This document shows, piece after piece, positions 1-5,028 of a DNA stretch of 5,126 nucleotides. How positions within the stretch are numbered: position 1 is the first letter of the stretch; each line of letters begins with the position of its first letter. Below the pieces are notes generated by a model, which was given only the letters and a program-made list of their open reading frames with translations, had not been told where the DNA came from and did not search any database. Source of the stretch: an uncultured Bacilli bacterium (GTDB lineage Bacteria > Bacillota_I > Bacilli_A > RF39 > UBA660); contig CALVJC010000018.1 in assembly GCA_944331945.1 (NCBI GenBank), forward strand, positions 1 through 5,126, given 5' to 3'. The position numbers and the translations under genes were made by a program.

Positions 1-1210
1 CAAAAGGTTCTTTGATTTCTTTAATTAAAGTACGATCGGGTAATTTATTTGGAGCATCTACCATGACAATACTTCCATCATTTTTTAAAACTTCATACAC
101 AACCGAAGGAGAAGTAGCAATCAAATCGATACCAAATTCTCTTTTGATCCGCTCAATGGTAACATCCATGTGCAAAAGGCCTAAAAAACCACAACGGAAG
201 CCAAATCCCAAAGCAAGAGAAGTCTCTGGTTCAAAAGTTAAAGCCGCGTCATTTAATTTTAACTTAGAAAGTGCTTCACGCAAGGCTTCAAAAGCATTGG
301 TTTCAAGCGGATATAACCCACAATAGACAACACTCTTCATTGGTTTATAACCAGGTAAGGGCTGGACATCTTTCGTTTCAACCTTGGTAATCGTATCTCC
401 CACATGAACATCCTCAATACTCTTGATCGAAGCATATAAATAACCAACTTCTCCCGTTTTTAATTCTTTTCTCTCCTCTTCTTTTGGCGTATGAACAAGA
501 ATAGATAAGACTTCATAACTTGCTTTAGTATCTTTCATATAAATAAGATCACCAACCTGAACCTTACCATCCACAACCCGAACAGCCGTTAACACTCCTC
601 GATAAGAATCAAAAACACTATCAAAAATCAAAGCCCGTAGCGGTCCCTCTTCTTGACCCTTGGGAGCTGGTATTTTCTCGACAATAGCATCTAAAAGTTC
701 TTTTACTCCTTCCCCAGTTTTAGCACTCGTAAGTAAGATATCCTCCTCTTCAAACCCTAAATTCATAAGTTCTTCTTTGACTTTCGGTACATCAGCATTT
801 GGTAAATCAATTTTATTAATAACCGGTAATACCGTCAAATGATTATCCAAAGCCAAATAAAGATTCGCTAAAGTCTGTGCTTCAATCCCTTGAGCTGCAT
901 CCACAACTAATAATGCTCCTTCACAAGAAGCAAGGGAACGACTGACTTCATAACTAAAATCTACATGTCCTGGGGTATCAATTAAATGAAAAAGATAATC
1001 TTCGTTTTTATAAGAATAAGATAAAGAAATTGCATTTAATTTAATCGTAATGCCACGTTCTCTTTCAATATCCATGGAATCTAGTAACTGTTCCCGCATC
1101 TCTCGACTCGATAAAGCCCCTGTTTGTTCAATAATACGATCCGCTAACGTACTTTTTCCGTGGTCAATATGAGCAATGATTGAAAAATTACGAATATTTT
1201 TTTGTTTCAT
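1..1210 (-). CDS. lepA: Elongation factor 4 (LepA), N-terminal two thirds, cut by window edge
   Basis: This is a ribosome-associated translational GTPase of the EF-G-like family, usually about 600 residues; 403 codons are present and the C-terminus lies beyond base 1. The GTPase motifs are all visible in the translation: G1 at residues 13-21 (AHIDHGKST), G2 RGIT at 52-55, G3 DTPG at 78-81, G4 NKID at 132-135 and G5 SAK at 162-164. A beta-barrel domain follows, then the LepA-typical FRCGFLGLLHMD block from residue 338. The window ends near the start of the EF-G C-terminal-like domain, so the LepA-specific C-terminal domain cannot be seen. The ATG at 1210 gives MKQKNIRNFSIIAHIDHGKS, the usual start of the family, with a modest GGTGA ribosome binding site 8 bases upstream (1219-1223). 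It follows yqxA by 41 bases with no terminator, so it may be co-transcribed with yqxA. lepA downstream of yqxA is also the B. subtilis order. Identification is by recalled family sequence, not a search. Confidence 0.97.
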   Translation of the reverse strand, partial: MKQKNIRNFSIIAHIDHGKSTLADRIIEQTGALSSREMREQLLDSMDIERERGITIKLNAISLSYSYKNEDYLFHLIDTPGHVDFSYEVSRSLASCEGALLVVDAAQGIEAQTLANLYLALDNHLTVLPVINKIDLPNADVPKVKEELMNLGFEEEDILLTSAKTGEGVKELLDAIVEKIPAPKGQEEGPLRALIFDSVFDSYRGVLTAVRVVDGKVQVGDLIYMKDTKASYEVLSILVHTPKEEERKELKTGEVGYLYASIKSIEDVHVGDTITKVETKDVQPLPGYKPMKSVVYCGLYPLETNAFEALREALSKLKLNDAALTFEPETSLALGFGFRCGFLGLLHMDVTIERIKREFGIDLIATSPSVVYEVLKNDGSIVMVDAPNKLPDRTLIKEIKEPF

Positions 1211-1251
1211 AAAAAACTTCACCATTACCACTATATCATATTTTCCAAAAA

Positions 1252-1581
1252 TTAGGAACCGACTGCTTCGCCCACCATATCAAAAAAAGCATTCATCGAT
1301 TGGTTAAAAAGTTCTGAAATCCCTTGCGAAATTCCAAGTACCGCATCAGAGAAGACATTACGATAATCTTTCTTCTTTTGATTCAAATAATCATTCATAC
1401 TAACATCCTTCCCCGCCTCTACATCTGCTTCAAATTCCGCAATCTCACTCTCCGTTAAAGTGTTTTTCCTATTTAGGTTATATTCGTTATATCCCGTTAA
1501 TTGCATAAAATACAAAATAAGAAAAAGAAACACTAGAATTAACACAATCACTCTCGTAACACCAATTTTAGTTATTTTCAT
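1252..1581 (-). CDS. yqxA: YqxA-like small membrane protein between spoIIP and lepA
   Basis: This is a 109-residue protein of unknown function. It has a short basic N-terminus and one strongly hydrophobic segment at about residues 9-28, rich in I, L, V and F, which fits a membrane anchor or uncleaved signal. A charged region follows (about 30-75, with many E, D and K), then a C-terminal helix (about 76-107) that looks amphipathic. The assignment rests mainly on position: B. subtilis has yqxA, a similarly sized single-pass protein, between spoIIP and lepA. The sequence itself is too diverged for me to claim homology by eye. The start at 1581 is supported by a strong GAGGTGA ribosome binding site inside the end of spoIIP, and the two genes overlap by 14 bases, so translational coupling is likely. 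The operon position suggests a sporulation or envelope role, but no activity can be inferred. Confidence 0.7.
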   Translation of the reverse strand: MKITKIGVTRVIVLILVFLFLILYFMQLTGYNEYNLNRKNTLTESEIAEFEADVEAGKDVSMNDYLNQKKKDYRNVFSDAVLGISQGISELFNQSMNAFFDMVGEAVGS

Positions 1582-2545
1582 TTAAAATCACCTCATTCAA
1601 GACTTCACTAAGTAAAATAACACTACGATATACTTCATCAATCGTATTCTCAGGACCACCCATTTCCACCAAAATAACTCTTGGAGAAAAATCTTGATTA
1701 TAAACCCCATCCACCCCAGCACCTTCTTTTTTATAAATACCTTTACTAATACCAGGCACTTTTTCATTTAGCTTTTGATCAATGATTTCGGTAAAAGCCA
1801 AGTTTTCGGCATAAGTTGGATTCTCAAGACCAATTAAGAACAAAATTTTAGCATAACTAACATCATCTACGGTTAAGGTCGTTCGATCATAACTAAGGGA
1901 ATCGCGATGCATATCAATAAAATAAGTCAAGGTTGGATACTGTTCTTTGGCACTTTGCATCATTTGTTTTGTAACCTGATAACTTCCCGCATAATTTAGT
2001 CCCATCGTATTTCTTAAATCTGGAACACTTCCTTCCTCCACTAAAACTTGATAACCGTCTTTTTCTAATTCTTCTTGCAAAATATAACTAGCCATCATAA
2101 CATTCGGCTGAACACTATATTCCAAAAAAGAAGTCGCTCGGTATTCCTCCGTCTGATGCGTATTATAAATATAAATAGTTGGTTCTGTTCTCTCTTTTTC
2201 TGGATAAGGATTCTCTACAATTACTTTATTCGATTCCGTTTCTTTTTCTTCGGTTAACCCTTTATAATTGGTATTTAATAATGCCACTGGATTCGTCAAA
2301 TCAAGATCAATAATCTTTGTCATTAATTTATGAAAATAACTAAAACTTGATGAAGAATTTTTCAAAAAAACATTTTGATTCTCCAAAAGAAATCTTAAAA
2401 AATCTTCATTCGAATGATTTGATTCAATCTTAGATAAAAAACGAATGGTAAAAAAACAAGAACAAAAAAACAAAAGCAAAAAGAAACTTCTTTTGAAAAG
2501 TTTTCGCTTCTGTTTTGATTTTTTTGCTACAAACTTTTTTTTCAT
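1568..2545 (-). CDS. spoIIP: Stage II sporulation protein P (SpoIIP), septal peptidoglycan hydrolase
   Basis: SpoIIP is the membrane-anchored amidase/endopeptidase of the SpoIID-SpoIIM-SpoIIP engulfment complex, which degrades peptidoglycan at the sporulation septum. The 325-residue product has a very basic N-terminus (residues 2-19), one membrane segment (about 20-38), a variable linker to about 118, and a C-terminal catalytic domain (about 120-320). Recognisable blocks are IYIYNTHQTEEY with His130 and Glu133/134, YFIDMHRDS with His213, and VILVEMGGPENT with Glu294. By comparison with zinc amidases these His and Glu residues are the expected metal ligands and catalytic acid; that is inference from family pattern. 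The protein is shorter than B. subtilis SpoIIP (about 400 residues), and the saving seems to lie mostly between the membrane segment and the catalytic domain. The start at 2545 has AAAGGA 9 bases upstream. It follows gpr by 54 bases and overlaps yqxA downstream. Confidence 0.95.
   Translation of the reverse strand: MKKKFVAKKSKQKRKLFKRSFFLLLFFCSCFFTIRFLSKIESNHSNEDFLRFLLENQNVFLKNSSSSFSYFHKLMTKIIDLDLTNPVALLNTNYKGLTEEKETESNKVIVENPYPEKERTEPTIYIYNTHQTEEYRATSFLEYSVQPNVMMASYILQEELEKDGYQVLVEEGSVPDLRNTMGLNYAGSYQVTKQMMQSAKEQYPTLTYFIDMHRDSLSYDRTTLTVDDVSYAKILFLIGLENPTYAENLAFTEIIDQKLNEKVPGISKGIYKKEGAGVDGVYNQDFSPRVILVEMGGPENTIDEVYRSVILLSEVLNEVILNENN
1588..1594 (-). promoter_or_regulatory. Ribosome binding site of yqxA inside spoIIP
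   Basis: GAGGTGA on the minus strand lies 6 bases before the yqxA ATG. It is embedded in the last codons of spoIIP, where GAG GTG encodes Glu-Val. It fixes the yqxA start and shows that yqxA is translated from the spoIIP transcript. Confidence 0.85.
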
Positions 2546-2551
2546 ATGAAT

Positions 2552-2582
2552 CCATCCTTTTCTAAAGTATAGAAAAGAATGA
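2552..2582 (-). promoter_or_regulatory. RNA hairpin covering the spoIIP ribosome binding site
   Basis: In the gpr-spoIIP gap the minus-strand transcript contains a perfect 8-bp inverted repeat, CTTTTCTA and TAGAAAAG, with loop UACUU (2565-2569). The pairing extends outward by U-G, U-A, A-U, C-G and U-G, giving 13 consecutive pairs, of which 11 are Watson-Crick. The right arm contains the whole AAAAGGAUGG Shine-Dalgarno region of spoIIP, and the start codon lies 6 bases beyond. There is no U run after it, so it is not an intrinsic terminator. It would be expected to lower or condition SpoIIP translation, but that function is inferred. Confidence 0.55.
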
Positions 2583-2599
2583 CTCCAAATTGTGTCGAA

Positions 2600-3625
2600 T
2601 TAGAGGCTATGTAACGTTTTATTTAAAACGGAAGAAAGTAAATGACTAAGTTTTTCGATCACAAAGTCAATTTCTTTCGGCGTTACCATTAAATTATAAC
2701 CAATCGGCGTTAATACTTCCCGGATAAATTGTTTCGTTTCAAGAGGAGACAGTGTTCCTAATAATCCGAGCATTTTTTCTTTTTCTTCTTTGTTTAAGTG
2801 ATCCGCTTGTTCTTGATAATTCCTCGGCCCAAAAGACTTGAATTTAAAGGATGGTTTGTCTTTATTTTCTTTTTCATAACTAAAGTGTTTGATCATGTAT
2901 TGAAAGGTATTACTAACAATCGTTACTGCATCCACTACCGTAGGTACCCCAATCGCTAATACAGGAATATGCAGAGTTTCTTTCGAAATCTCTTTTCGGT
3001 TATTGCCAATACCACTACCAGGATGAATCCCCGTATTGGTTAGTTGAATAGTATGGTTCACTCGCTCAATCGAAGATGCCGCCAAAGCATCAATCACAAT
3101 GAGAAAGTCTGGTTTTATTTTTTCTACAAGTCCTTCTAAGATTTCTTTGGTCTCAATTCCTGTAGTGCCAAAAACTCCAGGAGAAAAGGAAGCCACCGAT
3201 CGATATTTCGGATCTACATCGAGCCCCAGAGAAAATAAGTGTCGCGTAACCGTTATTTTTTCACTCGTTAAAGGTCCTAAAGCATCTGGCGTTGATTCAT
3301 GATTCCCTAAACCTACTACCAAACAGTTCGCTTTCGAAGAAATTTTCTCTCTATCTAAAAAAAGATGAAAATATTTTTCTAAGACGCGTTCTAAGGCTTG
3401 ATAATTTTTTTTATCTGTAACATCGGTAAAAGATAAGGTTTGATAAAAACCTGCTTTTTTATGAATCTTCGCCGCCGCTTCTTCCGTTAACGTAATGGTT
3501 TCAATTATAATACCCTCTTCTTCTACTTGTTCTCTGGTATAACCACTTACTTTTTCTTGATCCAACATTTCACTCATTAAATCCGTTCGAATCTTATATT
3601 TCGCTAAATCAATTTCATGTTTCAT
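2600..3625 (-). CDS. gpr: GPR germination protease, specific for small acid-soluble spore proteins
   Basis: GPR cleaves the DNA-protecting small acid-soluble spore proteins during germination. It is made in the forespore as an inactive zymogen that removes its own propeptide, and it is an atypical aspartic-type protease. With the start chosen here the product is 341 residues (B. subtilis: 368). Conserved blocks match the Bacillus protein closely: VVGLGNHESTPDALGP with Asp114, SFSPGVFGTTGIET, VIDALAA with Asp179, NTGIHPGSGIGN, IGVPTVVDAVTI and YNLMVTPKEID. Asp114 and Asp179 correspond to the two aspartates described as essential in B. megaterium GPR. The ATG at 3625 is preferred over an in-frame GTG at 3634, because that GTG lies inside the AGGTGAGG ribosome binding site and because the ATG gives Asp15-Leu16, the known 15-residue propeptide junction. 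The extension from the GTG would add only MRI. The gene is divergent from rpsT and is followed by spoIIP. Confidence 0.97.
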   Translation of the reverse strand: MKHEIDLAKYKIRTDLMSEMLDQEKVSGYTREQVEEEGIIIETITLTEEAAAKIHKKAGFYQTLSFTDVTDKKNYQALERVLEKYFHLFLDREKISSKANCLVVGLGNHESTPDALGPLTSEKITVTRHLFSLGLDVDPKYRSVASFSPGVFGTTGIETKEILEGLVEKIKPDFLIVIDALAASSIERVNHTIQLTNTGIHPGSGIGNNRKEISKETLHIPVLAIGVPTVVDAVTIVSNTFQYMIKHFSYEKENKDKPSFKFKSFGPRNYQEQADHLNKEEKEKMLGLLGTLSPLETKQFIREVLTPIGYNLMVTPKEIDFVIEKLSHLLSSVLNKTLHSL

Positions 3626-3628
3626 TAT

Positions 3629-3636
3629 CCTCACCT
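3629..3636 (-). promoter_or_regulatory. Ribosome binding site that fixes the gpr start
   Basis: AGGTGAGG on the minus strand; the AGGTGA part ends 5 bases before the ATG at 3625. It contains the alternative GTG at 3634, which therefore cannot be the initiation codon served by this site. Confidence 0.85.
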
Positions 3637-3641
3637 AATAT

Positions 3642-3671
3642 TAATATAACCAAAAGAGAAAATTTTAATAA
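3642..3671 (-). promoter_or_regulatory. Possible forespore sigma (SigF/SigG-like) promoter of gpr
   Basis: GGTTATATTA (3642-3651) fits the SigF -10 pattern GGHRANAHWH at 9 of 10 positions, and its TATATTA part fits the SigG -10 pattern CATNNTA except for the first base. The matching -35 position, 15 bases (SigF) or 18 bases (SigG) upstream, is TTATT (3667-3671), which matches only 3 of 5 positions in either consensus. The predicted start point would fall within or just before the ribosome binding site, leaving a very short leader. Forespore expression is expected from the role of GPR, but AT-rich DNA makes chance matches common. Confidence 0.25.
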
Positions 3672-3680
3672 ATTCTCTTA

Positions 3681-3713
3681 GTTTTCAAGCAATCTTTAAG
3701 AAAACAATTGCTT
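3681..3713. repeat. Two interleaved inverted repeats between gpr and rpsT
   Basis: GTTTTC (3681-3686) is complementary to GAAAAC (3700-3705), and AAGCAAT (3687-3693) is complementary to ATTGCTT (3707-3713). The order A-B-A'-B' is that of an H-type pseudoknot, or of two mutually exclusive hairpins. The last arm contains the rpsT -35 box. Any RNA form would only be made by a gpr-directed transcript starting upstream, since rpsT transcription starts to the right of it. It may be chance in AT-rich DNA. Confidence 0.3.
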
Positions 3714-3736
3714 TTTTCCTTTATTTTTGATAAAAT
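3708..3736 (+). promoter_or_regulatory. Housekeeping (SigA-type) promoter of rpsT
   Basis: TTGCTT (-35, 3708-3713), a 17-base spacer and TAAAAT (-10, 3731-3736), with a TG extended -10 at 3728-3729. Transcription should begin near 3743, giving a leader of about 24 bases before the rpsT ATG. The spacing is ideal and the strength fits a ribosomal protein gene. Confidence 0.8.
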
Positions 3737-3755
3737 TGGATTGTTTACAAAAAGT

Positions 3756-3763
3756 GAGGTGAG
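3756..3763 (+). promoter_or_regulatory. Ribosome binding site of rpsT
   Basis: GAGGTGAG lies just before the ATG; its GGTGA part ends 4 bases upstream of the start codon. It matches the anti-Shine-Dalgarno sequence at 7 of 8 positions when the preceding T is included. Confidence 0.85.
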
Positions 3764-3766
3764 AAC

Positions 3767-4030
3767 ATGCCAAATATTAAAAGTGCTAAAAAAAGAGTGC
3801 GCAGTAATGCAAAAAAGAAAGAAGTAAATACTTTTGTAACATCTAGTATGAGAACTGCTGTAAAAAATTGTGAAAAAGCAGTAAAAGCTGGAAATAAGGA
3901 CGAAGCTAGTAAAACATTAAATATTGCATTACAAAGAGTGGATAAAGCTTGCTCTAGTGGATTAGTTCACAAGAATAAAGCAGCCCGCTTAAAATCAAGA
4001 TTAACAAAAGCAGTTAATACCGTAGAATAA
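3767..4030 (+). CDS. rpsT: 30S ribosomal protein S20
   Basis: S20 is a primary 16S rRNA-binding protein of the small subunit and acts early in 30S assembly. The 87-residue product has the usual length and composition: MPNIKSAKKRVRSN at the start, a long Lys- and Arg-rich helical body, and the conserved HKNKAARLKSRL block near residues 68-79. It is monocistronic, with its own promoter at 3708-3736 and a strong terminator directly after the stop. It is divergent from gpr, as in B. subtilis, and convergent with rbgA, another ribosome-related gene. Nothing is truncated or odd in the coding sequence. Confidence 0.99.
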   Translation: MPNIKSAKKRVRSNAKKKEVNTFVTSSMRTAVKNCEKAVKAGNKDEASKTLNIALQRVDKACSSGLVHKNKAARLKSRLTKAVNTVE

Positions 4031-4031
4031 G

Positions 4032-4073
4032 AAAAAAGAAATGTGGATTGTGTACACGCACATTTCTTTTTTT
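4032..4073. terminator. Bidirectional intrinsic terminator of rpsT and rbgA
   Basis: A perfect 14-bp inverted repeat (4032-4045 with 4059-4072) surrounds a 13-base loop. On the plus strand the T run is at 4067-4073, and on the minus strand the matching run is at 4037-4032, so it can end both convergent genes. It starts one base after the rpsT stop codon, and its right edge touches the rbgA stop codon (4072-4074). The loop holds the palindrome GTGTACAC (4050-4057). Confidence 0.93.
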
Positions 4074-4932
4074 ATGTCAAACGATCAAGGGTAATTTCCC
4101 CTAACATTCCATTTCTTAAATCTTGTAGAAGAATGTTATATGCTTTCTCATAATCAACTACTCCACCTTTCGAAAGAGCTCCTCTTTTTTGGGCAATATG
4201 ATCTAAGATAGCAACCGAATCCATTCCTTCAAGAGAAAAACCATAACGAGATTCCAAACGCTTAGGATAGTACTTTTTCAATTGTTCTAACGCATAAAAA
4301 GCCAGTTCTTCTTTATTCAAAATTTCATCTTTAATGGAAGAAAGCAACGCCAAATTTTTAGCATAATCTTGGTTTTCTAACTTTGGCCAAAGAATTCCTG
4401 GAGTATCTAAAAGCTCAATATCTTTGTTTAAGCGAATCCATCCCAAATTCTTAGTAACACCAGGACGATTTCCTACAGAAGCAGCCTTCTTCCCAGCCAA
4501 ACGATTAATAAGCGTACTCTTTCCTACATTCGGCACCCCTACTATCAAAGCCCGTAAACTGCGAGGTTTCAATCCTTTTGCTTTTCTTTTTTCGTTTTCT
4601 TCTTGTAATATTTTCTCACTCAACCGAATAATTTCAGAAACATTTTTTCCAGTCATTAAATCAACCGGCACAACAAAATACCCTTGTTGTTCATAAAAAG
4701 AAATAATGGTATCGGTTACTTCTTTATCACAAAGGTCATACTTTGTCATAATCAAAATCCGAGGCTTTTTCTGAATCAAATCATCTAAATCTACTATTTT
4801 GGAAGAAAGAGGCATTCTTGCATCCACTACTTCATAAACAATATCAATTAAATTAATTTTTTCTCTTATCTCTCGTCTTGTCTTGGACATATGCCCAGGA
4901 AACCAGTTGATGTTTGTTTTATTTTCATTCAT
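4072..4932 (-). CDS. rbgA: Ribosome biogenesis GTPase RbgA (YlqF)
   Basis: RbgA is a circularly permuted GTPase that acts late in 50S subunit assembly, binding the immature particle. The chosen start gives 286 residues, close to B. subtilis RbgA (282). In the permuted order, G4 (TKYD, residues 63-66) comes first, followed by G1 GVPNVGKS (132-139), the G2 threonine in PGVT (Thr160) and G3 DTPG (176-179). The N-terminal NWFPGHMSKTRRE block is the family signature and carries the histidine of FPGHM. The C-terminal ANTAR-like domain follows, including YPKRLESRYG and KRGALSKGG. G4 normally begins with Asn; here it is Thr. The ATG at 4932 is preferred over an in-frame GTG at 4941, which lies inside the ribosome binding site. 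The gene stands alone, with its own promoter and a terminator shared with rpsT. The identity is secure from motifs and overall match. Confidence 0.97.
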   Translation of the reverse strand: MNENKTNINWFPGHMSKTRREIREKINLIDIVYEVVDARMPLSSKIVDLDDLIQKKPRILIMTKYDLCDKEVTDTIISFYEQQGYFVVPVDLMTGKNVSEIIRLSEKILQEENEKRKAKGLKPRSLRALIVGVPNVGKSTLINRLAGKKAASVGNRPGVTKNLGWIRLNKDIELLDTPGILWPKLENQDYAKNLALLSSIKDEILNKEELAFYALEQLKKYYPKRLESRYGFSLEGMDSVAILDHIAQKRGALSKGGVVDYEKAYNILLQDLRNGMLGEITLDRLT

Positions 4933-4937
4933 TTGAA

Positions 4938-4947
4938 TCACTTCCTC
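4938..4947 (-). promoter_or_regulatory. Ribosome binding site that fixes the rbgA start
   Basis: GAGGAAGTGA on the minus strand. Its AGGAAGTGA part matches AGGAGGTGA at 8 of 9 positions and ends 5 bases before the ATG at 4932. The upstream in-frame GTG (4939-4941) is part of this site and is unlikely to initiate. Confidence 0.8.
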
Positions 4948-4960
4948 ACAGATCTATCTT

Positions 4961-4989
4961 ATTATAACATACTTTTAAATCAAAAGAAA
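4961..4989 (-). promoter_or_regulatory. Extended -10 promoter of rbgA
   Basis: A perfect TATAAT (4961-4966) is preceded by TGT (4967-4969), an extended -10 element. At 17 bases spacing the -35 hexamer is TTTCTT (4984-4989), a poor match, so recognition would depend on the extended -10. Transcription should start near 4954, giving a leader of about 22 bases. The -35 zone coincides with the U run of the preceding terminator. Confidence 0.75.
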
Positions 4990-5008
4990 AAGTAGATGGA
5001 AATCTACT
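4982..5008 (-). terminator. Intrinsic terminator of the gene entering from the right edge
   Basis: On the minus strand AGTAGAT and ATCTACT form a 7-bp stem around the loop TTCC (stem 4991-5008), followed by TTTTCTTTT (4990-4982). It begins 20 bases after the stop codon of the partial gene at the right edge. The stem is short and has only two G-C pairs, so termination may be incomplete, with some read-through into rbgA. Confidence 0.75.
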
Positions 5009-5028
5009 CTATAAATTGTAATTTGTAA

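Noticed and set aside
12..326. 104-codon open frame on the plus strand (and a shorter one at 660-842)
   Set aside because: Both are antisense to lepA, whose translation is unmistakable through this region.
1232..1240. TATGAT / GATATA as a -10 box for a separate lepA promoter
   Set aside because: There is no -35-like hexamer at 16-18 bases (GTCGGT and neighbours), and no extended TG; AT-rich gaps give such matches by chance.
2075..2257. Plus-strand open frame of 60 codons; likewise 67 codons at 3099-3302
   Set aside because: They are shadows of spoIIP and gpr with biased, low-quality composition and no start signals.
2561..2572. TCTATACTTTAG as a SigE-type -10 for spoIIP
   Set aside because: Only a partial fit to the SigE -10, and no acceptable -35 at 12-15 bases; the GTCATT upstream is far too close. 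The same bases are better explained as part of the hairpin.
3687..3720. AAGCAAT...ATTGCTT followed by six T's as an intrinsic terminator on the plus strand
   Set aside because: No plus-strand gene precedes it, the stem is AT-rich with a 13-base loop, and the T run lies in the rpsT promoter spacer.
4424..4696. 90-codon open frame on the plus strand
   Set aside because: It lies wholly antisense to the GTPase core of rbgA, has no ribosome binding site and no recognisable protein character.
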